A stretch of 64,000 bases of DNA from Phenylobacterium koreense (GCF_040545335.1 NZ_JBEPLU010000003.1:310001-374000), one strand, 5' to 3'; counted from the stretch's first letter, positions 17,521 to 27,533 are shown. The notes: generated by a model from the letters alone, not told the origin. Numbers and translations: made by a program.

Positions 17521-18872
17521 GCGGCTTCACCGTTCAGGATGCTGGCAAGGGTGTCGAAGCTCTCCTCCAGCCCGGTCGCCTCGTCCTTGTCCTGGCCGAG
17601 GAACGCCTCGAGGGCGGGGTTGAGCGCGATGGCGCGGTCCACCATCGGGTCGGCGCCGGCGCGATAGGCGCCGATGCGGATCAGTTCTTCCATGTTGGCG
17701 TAGGCGGCCAGCGACTGGCGCGCCGCCTTCACGATCTCCCGCTCGTGCGGCAGATGGCAGCCGGGCATGGTCCGGCTGATCGACTTCAGGACGTTGATCG
17801 CCGGGAAGCGCCCGCGCTCGGCGATCGCCCGCTCCATGACGATGTGCCCATCCAGGATACCGCGCACGGCGTCGGCGATCGGCTCGTTGTGGTCGTCCCC
17901 ATCCACCAGCACGGTGAAGAGACCGGTGATCGGCCCCGCCGTCGTGCCGTCCGGGCGGATCGGCCCGGGGCCGGCCCGCTCCAGCAGCTTGGGCAGTTCG
18001 GTGAAGACGGTCGGCGTGTAGCCCTTGGTGGTCGGCGGCTCGCCTGCAGCCAGGCCGATCTCGCGCTGGGCCATGGCGAAACGCGTCACCGAGTCCATCA
18101 GGCACAGCACTTCCAGGTCCTGGTCGCGCAGGAACTCGGCGATCGCCAGGGTCATGTAGGCCGCCTGCCGGCGCTTCAGGGCCGGCTCGTCGGAGGTGGC
18201 GACCACCACCACCGCGCGCTTCAGCCCCTCTTCGCCCAGGGTTTCCTCGATGAACTCGCGGACCTCGCGGCCCCGCTCGCCGATCAGGCCGACGACCACG
18301 GCGTCGCAGTCCGACTGCTTGGCCAGCATCGACAGCAGCACCGACTTGCCGACCCCCGAGCCGGCGAACACCCCCAGCCGCTGCCCCCGGCAGCAGGTGG
18401 TGAAGACGTTCATCGACCGGACGCCCAGGTTCAGCCGCTCGCCCACCCGGCCCCGCGCATGGGCCGGCGGCGGCGGCGGACGCAGCGGATAGGCCGCCGG
18501 CCCCTGCGGCAGCGGTCCTTTGCCGTCGATCGGTTCTCCGAAGGCGTCGACGATCCGGCCCAGCCATCCCGTCGTCGGCCGCACGGCCGAGCCCTGCGGT
18601 TCGATGCGGATCGCCGCGCCGGGCGCCACGCCCTCTACCGGGCCGAACGGCATCAGCAGGGCCCGGGTCTCGCGAAAGCCGACCACTTCGGCGGTGAGCG
18701 GCCTGTCGTTGCGCCGCTCGATCTCGGCGCGGGCTCCGACCGCAAGGCGCGTGAGCCCGCCGCGGGCCTCGATCAGGAGGCCGTTCACGGCCGCGACGCG
18801 GCCGGATACGGTGAGCGGATCGATCCGCTCCACAGCGGCGATGAGACTGCGCAAACCCAGACCCCAGAGCAT
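17517..18872 (-). CDS. fliI: Flagellum-specific ATPase FliI
   Basis: The 451-codon frame encodes the F1-beta-like ATPase that energises flagellar export. Features are Walker [10 protein letters not shown], Walker [13 protein letters not shown] and the family segment [19 protein letters not shown]. The ATG at 18872 lies within a dispersed palindrome (18866-18912). The TTG at 18854, which gives [14 protein letters not shown] and has GGGGT just upstream, may be the true start because FliI proteins normally begin near that segment. fliJ follows with a 4-base overlap. Confidence 0.95.
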   Translation of the reverse strand: MLWGLGLRSLIAAVERIDPLTVSGRVAAVNGLLIEARGGLTRLAVGARAEIERRNDRPLTAEVVGFRETRALLMPFGPVEGVAPGAAIRIEPQGSAVRPTTGWLGRIVDAFGEPIDGKGPLPQGPAAYPLRPPPPPAHARGRVGERLNLGVRSMNVFTTCCRGQRLGVFAGSGVGKSVLLSMLAKQSDCDAVVVGLIGERGREVREFIEETLGEEGLKRAVVVVATSDEPALKRRQAAYMTLAIAEFLRDQDLEVLCLMDSVTRFAMAQREIGLAAGEPPTTKGYTPTVFTELPKLLERAGPGPIRPDGTTAGPITGLFTVLVDGDDHNEPIADAVRGILDGHIVMERAIAERGRFPAINVLKSISRTMPGCHLPHEREIVKAARQSLAAYANMEELIRIGAYRAGADPMVDRAIALNPALEAFLGQDKDEATGLEESFDTLASILNGEAA

Positions 18873-18912
18873 TTTCCGCCGAAGGTCGCCGGTTCGGCGA
18901 AGAAAATGCTCT
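18866..18912. repeat. AGAGCATTTT palindromic repeat overlapping the fliI 5' end
   Basis: AGAGCATTTT (18866-18875) is the exact complement of AAAATGCTCT (18903-18912). An inner pair CGCCGAA (18877-18883) and TTCGGCG (18893-18899) extends the stem around a 9-base loop. The form resembles the interspersed AGAGCAT...ATGCTCT repeats common between genes in alphaproteobacteria. It supplies the first possible ATG of fliI. Confidence 0.7.
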
Positions 18913-19031
18913 ATTCCCTAAGAGTCTTCGGCAGCACTCGTGCTGCTGAAGCGGCCGGATTCGGCCACTGGGGAGAGTCGGTCAGGCGCCGTTAACTCCT
19001 GGTGAAGATACGGCCACGCTTGGAGCCAATC

Positions 19032-20174
19032 TTAACGCAAGGCGCTCGCGAGCCGCGCCGCCTGCCGCGGGTGCTTGGCCACCAGCTTGGCGGTGGAGAC
19101 CGGCCGGCGCATGGCCGCCTTCACCAGGATCGGTCGGGCCGCCCGCGCCAGGGCAGGCCGTGCGCCGCGGGCGATCTGGTCGCGGCCCAGCAGGGCGGCG
19201 ATCCCGATCACCGCCAGGGCGCCCAGTCCGACGGTCACGCCCGGATGCTTCTGCGCCTCGGTATAAAGGCTGAACCGGCGGCCCTTCAGGCTCTCGCTCT
19301 CGGTCATGCCGTCGACGCCGGGCTCATAGAGGCTGTCGCTCGCCAGCGGCTGGCCCCGGCGGCGCGACAGCGGGGGAATGACCTTGGCCAGCACCCGGTC
19401 GGTCAGGTGCGGCGCCGCAGCCGAGCCGATGACGATCGGCCGTCCGCCGGCTCCCACCGCCAGGTCGCGGACCGGATGGGTCGCCGCGTGCAGGATGGCG
19501 TCGGCCACCACGTCGGGCGAATAGCGCGGCGGCGGAACCGAGGCGGCCTTTTCCATCAGGTTGCGGGCATGATCGGCAAAGGGCGTCGAGACGCTGGACG
19601 GCTTGACCAGCGTCACCGAAACCGGAGCCTTCTCCCGCAGCAACTCCACGCGTAGGGCCTCGGTGAAGCCCTTCACCGCGTGCTTGGAGGCCGAATAGGC
19701 GCCCAGCAGGGGCGTGGCGACGTCCGAGTTCGCCGCGCCGACATTGATCAGCGCGCCGGACCCGCCCCGCGCCCGGAAGTGCTTGATGGCCTCCAGCGAA
19801 CCGTTCACCACGCCGAAGTAGTTGGTGCGGAACAGCTGCTCGTGATCCTCCGCCGGCGTCCGGCTCAGTTCACCATAAAGACCGACCCCGGCGTCGTTCA
19901 CCCAGGTGTCGATCCGCTCGAAGCGGGCGATCGCCGCGCGCGAAACCTTCTCCATGTCGTCCGGGCTGCCGACGTCGGCGACCACCGCGTGGGCCCGCCC
20001 GCCCTCGGCGTTGATGTCGTCGCAGATGGCGCGCAGCGCATCTGCGTTGCGCGAGACCAGCACCACCGCGGCTCCGGCCTTGGCGGCCTTGCGCGCGGTC
20101 GCCAGGCCGATGCCCGAAGAGGCTCCGGTGATGACGATGACCTGGTCGGCGAGCGGCTTCAGTTTCACGGCCAT
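19032..20174 (-). CDS. SDR-family oxidoreductase with C-terminal membrane extension
   Basis: The 380-residue protein has a classical short-chain dehydrogenase domain: cofactor motif TGASSGIG at residues 16-23, NDAG in place of NNAG, and catalytic YSASK. About 120 residues follow the fold, including a hydrophobic helix VTVGLGALAVIGIAALLG, so the enzyme is probably tethered to the membrane by its C-terminus. The substrate is not predictable. AAGGA lies upstream of the ATG. It is divergent from ctrA across a 298-bp gap. Confidence 0.87.
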   Translation of the reverse strand: MAVKLKPLADQVIVITGASSGIGLATARKAAKAGAAVVLVSRNADALRAICDDINAEGGRAHAVVADVGSPDDMEKVSRAAIARFERIDTWVNDAGVGLYGELSRTPAEDHEQLFRTNYFGVVNGSLEAIKHFRARGGSGALINVGAANSDVATPLLGAYSASKHAVKGFTEALRVELLREKAPVSVTLVKPSSVSTPFADHARNLMEKAASVPPPRYSPDVVADAILHAATHPVRDLAVGAGGRPIVIGSAAAPHLTDRVLAKVIPPLSRRRGQPLASDSLYEPGVDGMTESESLKGRRFSLYTEAQKHPGVTVGLGALAVIGIAALLGRDQIARGARPALARAARPILVKAAMRRPVSTAKLVAKHPRQAARLASALR

Positions 20175-20283
20175 GGGAATCCTTTTGGGCTGGGGGTTTC
20201 AGGTCCAAACGGACCGGATCGCCTCCTGTTCCCCTCCGCCCGCGGCGCACGCCGCGTTCGCCCGCAAAGTCCAATCACGAAAG

Positions 20284-20393
20284 ATTCAACAGCCCCTGCG
20301 ACTCGCCCACGGCACCGCTGCTTGCTGCCGATTCCCGAAGCGCGTTAACGATTCGCTCGGAGGCACTTCACCATTAACCGATCATAAATTAAC
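20284..20393 (+). promoter_or_regulatory. ctrA upstream region with GANTC and CtrA-like sites
   Basis: Three GANTC sites, targets of the cell-cycle methylase CcrM, lie at 20284-20288, 20301-20305 and 20350-20354. TTAAC blocks lie at 20345-20349, 20374-20378 and 20389-20393. The block at 20374 with its N7-TAAA partner is one mismatch from the CtrA consensus TTAA-N7-TTAA. In Caulobacter, ctrA has a methylation-sensitive promoter and an autoregulated one; the same logic is suggested here. Confidence 0.6.
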
Positions 20394-20472
20394 TCGCTGG
20401 CAAGGTAACCGCGAGGATCGAGGCGAATTGCCGAAATCGTGGGCTTGAGCGCTACCGTTCGAGGAGGAACTG

Positions 20473-21168
20473 ATGCGCGTACTACTTATCGAGGACGACA
20501 GCGCGACTGCGCAAAGCATCGAACTGATGCTCAAGTCCGAGGGCTTTAACGTTTATACGACTGACCTCGGAGAAGAGGGCGTGGATCTGGGCAAGATCTA
20601 CGACTACGACCTCATCCTCCTCGACCTGAACCTGCCCGACATGAGCGGCATGGACGTCCTGCGCACCCTGCGGGTCGCCAAGATCAACACCCCGATCATG
20701 ATCCTGTCGGGCACGGCGGAGATCGACACCAAGGTCAAGACGTTCGGCGCCGGCGGCGACGACTACATGACCAAGCCCTTCCACAAGGACGAACTGGTCG
20801 CCCGCATCCACGCGGTGGTCCGCCGCTCCAAGGGTCACGCCCAGTCGGTCATCCGGACCGGCGACATCACCGTCAACCTCGACGCCAAGACCGTGGAAGT
20901 TAACGGCATGCGCGTCCACCTGACGGGCAAGGAATACCAGATGCTGGAGTTGCTCTCGCTTCGCAAGGGCACCACCCTGACCAAGGAAATGTTCCTGAAC
21001 CACCTCTATGGCGGAATGGACGAGCCGGAACTGAAGATCATCGACGTCTTCATCTGCAAGCTGCGCAAGAAGCTGGCCGCGGCCGCCGACGGCAAGCACC
21101 ACATCGAAACGGTCTGGGGCCGCGGCTACGTCCTGCGCGACCCGAACGAGGCGGTGGTCGCGGCCTGA
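20473..21168 (+). CDS. ctrA: Cell-cycle master response regulator CtrA
   Basis: The 231-residue OmpR-type regulator begins [20 protein letters not shown]. It has the phosphoacceptor Asp51 in [13 protein letters not shown] and a C-terminal winged helix ending WGRGYVLRD. The last residues are VVAA; a terminal Ala-Ala is what marks Caulobacter CtrA for ClpXP. It controls replication initiation, division and flagellar genes, including class II flagellar operons such as the one earlier in this window. GAGGAGGAACT precedes the ATG. Confidence 0.98.
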   Translation: MRVLLIEDDSATAQSIELMLKSEGFNVYTTDLGEEGVDLGKIYDYDLILLDLNLPDMSGMDVLRTLRVAKINTPIMILSGTAEIDTKVKTFGAGGDDYMTKPFHKDELVARIHAVVRRSKGHAQSVIRTGDITVNLDAKTVEVNGMRVHLTGKEYQMLELLSLRKGTTLTKEMFLNHLYGGMDEPELKIIDVFICKLRKKLAAAADGKHHIETVWGRGYVLRDPNEAVVAA

Positions 21169-21195
21169 CCACCCACGCCTTTCGAGCCCGAATGA

Positions 21196-21228
21196 ACGCC
21201 CGCCGCTCCTCCGGCGGGCGTTTTGTTT
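21196..21228 (+). terminator. Rho-independent terminator of ctrA
   Basis: ACGCCCGCCG (21196-21205) pairs with CGGCGGGCGT (21212-21221) around a 6-base loop. The stem runs into TTTTGTTTT. It is 28 bases after the ctrA stop. Confidence 0.9.
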
Positions 21229-21310
21229 TGGGGATCGCTCAAGCGAGCAGCTTCGCTTGTAGGATGCAAGCCGCTAGGCTTGGCCGAAAACTCGCGGGGG
21301 AGGCGAGACG

Positions 21311-23695
21311 GTGGGAAGATCCATTGCGCTGATCATCTGTCTGGCGGTCGCGTTCGCGCTGGCCTGGGCCAACGAACGCACGCCCAGCCCTGCCCCGGCC
21401 AATGCGCCAGCCACCACGTTCTCCGCCGCCCGCGCCATGGCCGACGTCGAGGTCATGGCCAAGGAGCCTCACCCGATCGGCAGCCCGGCCAATGCGGCGG
21501 TGCGCGAGCATCTGGTGCGCCGCATGACCGCCCTCGGCCTTTCCCCCCAAGTGCAGCGCACAAGCGTGCTCCGCCATCGCGGCGACCTCGCCGTCGGCGG
21601 AGTGGTCGAGAACGTCGTCGGCGTGTTGCCCGGGCGTGACCGCGCTTCCCCGGCCGTCGCACTCATGGCCCACTATGACAGCGTCCCGGGCTCGCCCGGC
21701 GCCGCCGACGACGCCGCCGGAACCGCCGCCGCCCTTGAGATCGTCCGCGCCTTCAAGGCTCAGGGCGCGCCGGCGCGCGACGTCGTCGTCATCCTGACCG
21801 ACGGCGAGGAAAGCGGGCTCCTGGGCGCCCAGGCCTTCTTCGACCAACACCCCCTGGCCGCCCGCATCGGCTTCGTCATCAACATGGAGGCGCGCGGCGG
21901 CGCCGGCCGCGCCCAGATGTTCCAGACCGGCCCGGACAACGCCGGCACGATCGCCCTGCTGAAGAAGGGCTCTGTCGCGCCCGCCGCCTCGTCCCTGACC
22001 GTCTTCATGTACGAGCAGATGCCCAACGACACCGACTTCTCGGTTCCGCGGGCCAAAAACATCTCCGGCCTGAACTACGCCTTCATCGGCGGCCAGTTCG
22101 ACTATCACTCCCCGACCTCGACGCCCGCCAACCTCGACAAGGGATCGCTGCAGCACCTCGGCCAGGAGACCCTCGCCGCCGCGCGTGAAGCCGCCTTCGC
22201 TCCGGCCCTGCCGGCCAAGGCCCCGAATCTCGTCTACGCCAACACCTTCGGCGGCCACATCCTCGCCTATCCGCCGGCCATCGGCTGGGCGGTGCTGGCG
22301 CTGGCCGCCATCCTCTTCGCCGTGGGGATCGTGCGGGCGCGCAGCCGCGGCGCCCTGCCCTGGCTCGACATGCTCAAGGGCGCCGGCGCGGCGCTCTACG
22401 CCGTCTCGCTGGCCGCCGTGATCTTCCGCCTGGCCCGCCGGGCGACCGGCGCCGGTTTCGGCTATTTCGAGCAGCGCGATCTGCTGGCCCAGGCCGTCCG
22501 CTGGGAAGTGGCCCTCGCCCTGCTGGCGATCGGCGCCCTGGCCATGGCCGCCGCCGCGGTCGGCCGCGGGCGCACACGCCTGGCCGGCGCGGCCTTCGTC
22601 CTCGGCCTCGGCGCAGCCTGCTCGCTGTTCGGCACGCTCGACACGCCCGGCCTCGTGCTCGGCGGGTTCGGCGCGGCCCTGGCGCTGCTGAGCTTCGGCC
22701 GCCCGGCCAGCGTCGCCGGCGCCTGGGCCGGCGTGCTGCTCACCGGCTTTGCGGCCGCGATCGCGCTGCAGATCCTGGCCCCGCCCACCGCCTTCCTGGC
22801 CGCCTGGCCGCTGACCCTGGCGACCCTCGGCGCGGCGCTCACGGCCCTGGCCAGCCGCCGCAACCTGCCCCAGCTCGCCGTCCTCGCTGTTCTCGGCGCG
22901 TTGGGTGTGAGCTGGCTGCTGGCCTTCGGCCACGGCCTCTATCTCGGCCTCGACCTGCCCGAGCTGCTGGCCGCCATCGTCTGGCTCGCGGCCCTGCTGC
23001 TGTGGCCGCTCGCCCAGCCCGGCGAGGACCAGAAGGGCGCGCGCCTGGCCGCCATGGCGGTGATCCTGCTGGGCGTGGCGGCCGTCGGCATCGTCCGCCT
23101 CGACCCGCCCTGGAGCGCCCGCCATCCCCAGGCCACCCACCTCGCCTATTATGTCGACACCGCCCGCGGACTTTCCTGGCGCATCAGCGACATGCCCCGC
23201 CTGCCTCATTGGACGCAGGGGGTCCTCACCAGCGACGGCGGCAAGGCGCAGAAGCTCTCCCTGCCCTTCCTACGCCGAGGCGACACCTGGGCCGCGCCGG
23301 CCCGCGCCGTCGCCGCCGCCCCGCCCACCGTCGCCCTGGCCCGGGAGACGGGCGGCCGCCTGCGCCTGAGCATCCTGCCCCCGCCCGGCGCCAGGACCCT
23401 GCTCGTCAGCGCAAAGACCAGCGCCGCCCTCGCGGGTGTCGCCGTCAACGGCCGGCCCGCCAAACTGCTCGGCAAGGCCGGAAGCTCGGCGAAAATCTAC
23501 TGGGAGGTTCCGGCGGAAGGCCTCACGCTTACCTTCGCCAGCGCGGCGCCCGGGACCATCGAGGTCGACTACGCCGCCGTGCTCGACCAGTGGCCGGCGG
23601 ACGCGGCGCCCTTGCCGCCCCGCCCTGCCGATCTGATGGCCTTCGGAACCTCGGGCGCGACCTATGTCGGCGGCGCCCGCAGGTTCTCCTGGTAA
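21311..23695 (+). CDS. Membrane-bound M28-family zinc metallopeptidase
   Basis: The 794-residue protein starts with one membrane helix (residues 3-20) and an M28 aminopeptidase domain. The zinc ligands and catalytic residues are recognisable: His121 in MAHYDSVPGS, Asp133 in GAADDAAG, the Glu pair 166-167 in TDGEESGLLGA, Glu in NMEARGG, and His in FDYHSPTST. Several membrane helices follow (residues about 305-560), then a C-terminal beta-rich domain. The architecture resembles eukaryotic vacuolar membrane M28 peptidases. The start is GTG at 21311. Confidence 0.88.
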   Translation: MGRSIALIICLAVAFALAWANERTPSPAPANAPATTFSAARAMADVEVMAKEPHPIGSPANAAVREHLVRRMTALGLSPQVQRTSVLRHRGDLAVGGVVENVVGVLPGRDRASPAVALMAHYDSVPGSPGAADDAAGTAAALEIVRAFKAQGAPARDVVVILTDGEESGLLGAQAFFDQHPLAARIGFVINMEARGGAGRAQMFQTGPDNAGTIALLKKGSVAPAASSLTVFMYEQMPNDTDFSVPRAKNISGLNYAFIGGQFDYHSPTSTPANLDKGSLQHLGQETLAAAREAAFAPALPAKAPNLVYANTFGGHILAYPPAIGWAVLALAAILFAVGIVRARSRGALPWLDMLKGAGAALYAVSLAAVIFRLARRATGAGFGYFEQRDLLAQAVRWEVALALLAIGALAMAAAAVGRGRTRLAGAAFVLGLGAACSLFGTLDTPGLVLGGFGAALALLSFGRPASVAGAWAGVLLTGFAAAIALQILAPPTAFLAAWPLTLATLGAALTALASRRNLPQLAVLAVLGALGVSWLLAFGHGLYLGLDLPELLAAIVWLAALLLWPLAQPGEDQKGARLAAMAVILLGVAAVGIVRLDPPWSARHPQATHLAYYVDTARGLSWRISDMPRLPHWTQGVLTSDGGKAQKLSLPFLRRGDTWAAPARAVAAAPPTVALARETGGRLRLSILPPPGARTLLVSAKTSAALAGVAVNGRPAKLLGKAGSSAKIYWEVPAEGLTLTFASAAPGTIEVDYAAVLDQWPADAAPLPPRPADLMAFGTSGATYVGGARRFSW

Positions 23696-23699
23696 AGCT

Positions 23700-24311
23700 C
23701 TATTTCTCGAACGCCGCGGTGATCTTCACCTTCACCTCGTCGCCCACCACCGGCGCGGCATAGCCGAGGCCGAAGTCGCTGCGCTTGAGGGTCGTGGTCG
23801 CCGAGAAGCCGACCGTCTCGACCTTGCTCATCGGGTTCGCGCCGGCGCCGGTCAGCTTGGCGTCCAGGTTCACCGGCTTGGTGACGCCATGCAGGGTCAG
23901 GTCGCCGGTGATCTTGGCGTTCTGACCGTTCACCACCACCGCCGTCGAGACGAACTTCGCGGTCGGATGGGTGGCGATGTCGAAGAAGTCCTTGCTCTGC
24001 AAGTGCTTGGTGAAGGCCGGCGACGGGTTGGTCATGCCCGAGATCGGGATGTCGATCGCCACCTTGGCCGCCGACGGATTGGCCGGATCCAGCGTCAGGC
24101 TGCCCGACATTTCCCCGAACATCCCGTAGAGAATCGAAAAGCCCATGTGATCCACCGACCAGACCACCTGGGTGTGGTGCGGATCGACCTTGTAGGTCGC
24201 CGCGGAAATCCGCGAGACGTCCGGCGCGCCTGGCATGGCCGGCGCCTGGGCCAGCACCGGCGTGGCGATCAACGTCACCGCCAAGCCGGCGGCCGCAAGC
24301 AGCTTCTTCAT
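23700..24311 (-). CDS. YceI-family periplasmic protein
   Basis: The 203-residue protein has a signal peptide (MKKLLAAAGLAVTLIATPVLA) and a YceI lipocalin-like barrel: YKVDPHHTQVVWSVDHMGFS, the SKDFFDIATHPTAKF segment, and a final FEK. YceI proteins bind isoprenoid-like lipids and are often induced by stress; the ligand here is unknown. GGAGG lies upstream of the ATG. It converges with the M28 gene, leaving only four bases between the stop codons. Confidence 0.92.
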   Translation of the reverse strand: MKKLLAAAGLAVTLIATPVLAQAPAMPGAPDVSRISAATYKVDPHHTQVVWSVDHMGFSILYGMFGEMSGSLTLDPANPSAAKVAIDIPISGMTNPSPAFTKHLQSKDFFDIATHPTAKFVSTAVVVNGQNAKITGDLTLHGVTKPVNLDAKLTGAGANPMSKVETVGFSATTTLKRSDFGLGYAAPVVGDEVKVKITAAFEK

Positions 24312-24694
24312 GTTTCGCAGTCCTCCGTGTGGGCCCCCGTGGGCCGCGGCGAGCTTAGATCAAACTGCGCCCTGGGGGCGTCAAGCAAACCGGCGTTCGT
24401 GGAATGGAACAGGCTATTGCGTTTCCGGCGCCCCTCCAGCGCGCTTGGCGAGCAAAGCCGCCGAGACCGGGAACATCGTCATCCCACTTCCAGCAGCCCC
24501 CGGGCAGGAACGCAAGCTCTCAGCGAGATTGTTGAAATTTCGCAGATATTGCGACGTTTAAATTACAAACAACATTCACATATCTAAGCTTTTTATGAAA
24601 ACTTTCACTCTCGGGATAGAGCTGAAAATTCTGTCATAATCTACGGATACAGGCCCCGCCTCCGAAGACGACAGGCATATGGGGCCCAAGTATT
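24312..24694. other. 383-bp intergenic region, AT-rich toward the TonB receptor
   Basis: The left half holds the yceI leader (GGAGG just before its start). The right half, from about 24525, is much richer in A and T than its surroundings, with runs such as TTTAAATTAC and CTTTTTATGAAAAC, and probably contains the promoter of the TonB-dependent receptor. I see no RNA gene or reading frame I can support. Confidence 0.5.
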
Positions 24695-27319
24695 ATGTTG
24701 CGTAAGTTTGCGCGGCGATCGAGCGCGCGTGCGCTTTTGCTTTCCGCGAGTTCAATGGCGATTCTGGCCGGTGGGCTTACGGCCGCTCATGCGGCCGAAG
24801 CCTCGGACGCGGCCAGCGTCGATGAAGTCATCGTCACGGGCTCGGTGCTGCGGAGCCGCGCCGAGATCAACTCGCGTCTGGAATCGGTGGCCGTCGTCGA
24901 CACGCTTTCCCGTGACGACATTGGCGCCCTGCCCGATGTCACCGTCGCCGATTCTCTTCGCCGGATCGTCGGCGTGACCACGGTCTACAACGACGACATC
25001 GGCCAGTTCGCGTCGATCCGCGGCCTGCATCCGGACTTCATCCCCGTCACCATGGATGGCCTGACGCTGGCCACCACCGGCGACCTGGGAGAAGGCACCC
25101 GCAAATCCAACCTGCAGGTTCTTCCCGGCGAAGCGCTCAGCCAGGTCCAGGCCTATAAGACCATGTCGCCCGACATGGACGCCGGCGCCCTCGGCGGCCT
25201 GATCAACCTGGTTCCCGTCAGCGCCTATGACCCGGGCGTCGCCCAACTGCTGGCGACGGTCAGCGCCAGCTATTCGAGCTACATGGACGTTCCCGACGTC
25301 AACAGTTGGGGCAATAGCAAGTCGTCCCCATGGGGCGGCGAGGCGAACGTGATGGCTTCCAGGCTGTTTGGCTCGCAGGACCAGTTCGGCGTCACCGTCA
25401 GCGGTTTCTGGTCGCGGCGACCACGCACCCAGACCAACTGGGCCGTCGTCAACCGCACCTACTACAATAACGCCATGGGAACCACGAACCCCGAGGCGGG
25501 GGACTGGAACGGCCTGACCAGCCCCACCAACTTCACGTCGCACAACTATACGAACCTGTTCAGCAAGTGGGGCGGCACGGCCCGCTTCGAATACAAGCCC
25601 ACCGACCGCCTCTATGCCAGCCTGTTCGGCTTCGCCTACTATTCGGACGAACAGGAGACGCGGAACTCAAACCGCGTCTACGGATTCGACCAGCCGCAAG
25701 ACATCACCGAAACCACGGGCAGCCTTCGCGCCAAGTCGGCCGACACGCAGTGGCGCTACAACACCTTCGAGCGCGACCAGCGCGGCCTGCAGGGCAAGGT
25801 CGTCGCCGCCATCGGCGACCGCGGCGAACTCAAGGCCGCCGGCGGCTGGTCCTATGCCCGCTTCCTCTCCTACCGTCCGTTCGTGTCGTTCATCGCCACG
25901 CCCAACCGGCGCGTGACCTACGACCTGACCGACTTCCAAAGCCCGGTGCTCGACGATCCCGGCTTCTATCTCGATCCGGCCAACTACAAGATGACCGGAA
26001 CCTATCAGGACTGGCGCCACACGATCGCGGAGACCTGGGAAGGCCGCGCCGATTACGGTTTCAACAACAAGAGGGACGACCGAGGCTTCGGCTTTGCGGT
26101 AGGCGTGAACTATCGCGACATGGACCTCGGCCGCGACATCACCTCGATCAACTACAAGAACGGCCGGGGCATGGCGGGGTACGCCCTGGAGCCGCTCTCG
26201 GCTCCAGGCTTCTTCGATCAGGTCTTGTGGATCGACGCCGACACCTTCTGGAAGGACCCAGTCCTGCCGAGCCTGGAGGATGGCGCGGCCTCGGCCAACG
26301 CCTCCCGTCGGAACGACTACCAGTACCGCGAGAAGGTTTCCGCCGCTTACGCAAACCTGTCCTACGCGACCGACCAGCTCAACCTGCAGGGCGGGCTGCG
26401 CCTCGACCACACGAGCTTCGACGCCACCATGGCGTCGGTGCAGGACGGCGTGCTGCAGGCCGCGCCGGCGCACAAGTCGAACAAGGACACTCACGTCCTG
26501 CCCTATGTGACGGCGGTCTATTCCTTCACGCCCTCGCTGCGACTGAAGGCTGCCTTCAGCCAGACCTTGGGCCGGCCCAATCCCGAAACCATCGCGACCG
26601 TCGAGGAGGTGGACACCACCGACTTCACCATCACGCGCGGCAACCCGGACATTCAGCCGCGGCGCTCGGCCAACTTCGACCTGGGCGGCGAGTACTACTT
26701 CAACAACAACCAGGGCATGGTCACGCTGACCGCCTTCTACAAGGAAATTAAGGACGACATCCTGGAGATCAGCTCGATCGAGACGATCGACGGTCAGGAT
26801 TGGCAGATCACCGAGCCGGTGAACGGCGACACCACCAAGTATAAGGGCGTGGAGTTCAGCGCCACCAACAGCAGCTTCGGCAACATTCACCCGCTGCTCG
26901 GGAACGTCGGCGCCTCGATCAACGCCATGTGGGTGAACAGCGACATCGCCTACCGGTACAAGGGCCAGCGGCGCGTGCGGCACAACGTGCAGTTCCAGGC
27001 CCCTAATTTCGGCGGCAACGCGGCTGTCTGGTACGCCTTCGGCAAAGGCTCCGAGGTCCGGTTGGCTTACAACCGCACCGGCCGCTACATCGAGGAACTC
27101 GGCGCCGGCCCCTGGCAGGACATCGTGGACCCGCCGTACGACACCGTTGATCTGACCGTCAAATGGGCCGTCACGCCCAACTGGTTGGTCAGCCTCGATG
27201 GACGCAACATCCTCGACAAGGATCGCCTCAAGACGACGGGCCCGGACGGCGGCAAGTACGATCGCGCGCTGTTGGAAACCGGCAGTTCGTGGTTCGTGCG
27301 GCTGACCTATCGCCAGTAA
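24695..27319 (+). CDS. TonB-dependent outer-membrane receptor, substrate unknown
   Basis: The 874-residue protein has a long signal peptide ending LTAAHAAEA and a TonB box DEVIVTGS. A plug domain follows (ALPDVTVADSLRRIVGV and SIRGLHPDF), then a beta-barrel ending in the aromatic sequence SWFVRLTYRQ typical of outer-membrane insertion. It resembles the large receptors that are abundant in Caulobacter and import carbohydrates or other organic nutrients; there is no neighbouring transporter or enzyme to indicate the ligand. The ATG at 24695 follows an AT-rich leader. Confidence 0.93.
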   Translation: MLRKFARRSSARALLLSASSMAILAGGLTAAHAAEASDAASVDEVIVTGSVLRSRAEINSRLESVAVVDTLSRDDIGALPDVTVADSLRRIVGVTTVYNDDIGQFASIRGLHPDFIPVTMDGLTLATTGDLGEGTRKSNLQVLPGEALSQVQAYKTMSPDMDAGALGGLINLVPVSAYDPGVAQLLATVSASYSSYMDVPDVNSWGNSKSSPWGGEANVMASRLFGSQDQFGVTVSGFWSRRPRTQTNWAVVNRTYYNNAMGTTNPEAGDWNGLTSPTNFTSHNYTNLFSKWGGTARFEYKPTDRLYASLFGFAYYSDEQETRNSNRVYGFDQPQDITETTGSLRAKSADTQWRYNTFERDQRGLQGKVVAAIGDRGELKAAGGWSYARFLSYRPFVSFIATPNRRVTYDLTDFQSPVLDDPGFYLDPANYKMTGTYQDWRHTIAETWEGRADYGFNNKRDDRGFGFAVGVNYRDMDLGRDITSINYKNGRGMAGYALEPLSAPGFFDQVLWIDADTFWKDPVLPSLEDGAASANASRRNDYQYREKVSAAYANLSYATDQLNLQGGLRLDHTSFDATMASVQDGVLQAAPAHKSNKDTHVLPYVTAVYSFTPSLRLKAAFSQTLGRPNPETIATVEEVDTTDFTITRGNPDIQPRRSANFDLGGEYYFNNNQGMVTLTAFYKEIKDDILEISSIETIDGQDWQITEPVNGDTTKYKGVEFSATNSSFGNIHPLLGNVGASINAMWVNSDIAYRYKGQRRVRHNVQFQAPNFGGNAAVWYAFGKGSEVRLAYNRTGRYIEELGAGPWQDIVDPPYDTVDLTVKWAVTPNWLVSLDGRNILDKDRLKTTGPDGGKYDRALLETGSSWFVRLTYRQ

Positions 27320-27343
27320 CGTCTCGTAGATCGAAGACTGCCA

Positions 27344-27376
27344 GGCCGTGGAAGCGCAAGCGCCTCCACGGCCTTT
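27344..27376 (+). terminator. Terminator of the TonB receptor gene
   Basis: GGCCGTGGA (27344-27352) pairs with TCCACGGCC (27365-27373), and an inner GCG/CGC pair closes a 4-base loop. The stem is followed by TTTGTC. It lies 25 bases after the receptor stop. Confidence 0.8.
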
Positions 27377-27533
27377 GTCATTTGACCGCCGACTCGCCGC
27401 CAGCCGAGTCGACGGACGCCTCCTCAGCCGATATGCGATGGCTCGTATCCATGACGCGGTTCGGCCTATCGTCGGTCGACGCGCCTCAAGACGATCCGCG
27501 CCTCAAAGGCCGAGCGACAAAGGGGATAGTTCG

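Noticed and set aside
18991..19005. CtrA site for fliI at GTTAAC
   Set aside because: Only one TTAA half fits; the partner seven bases on is TGAA or TGAC depending on strand. It remains possible but is not good enough to list.
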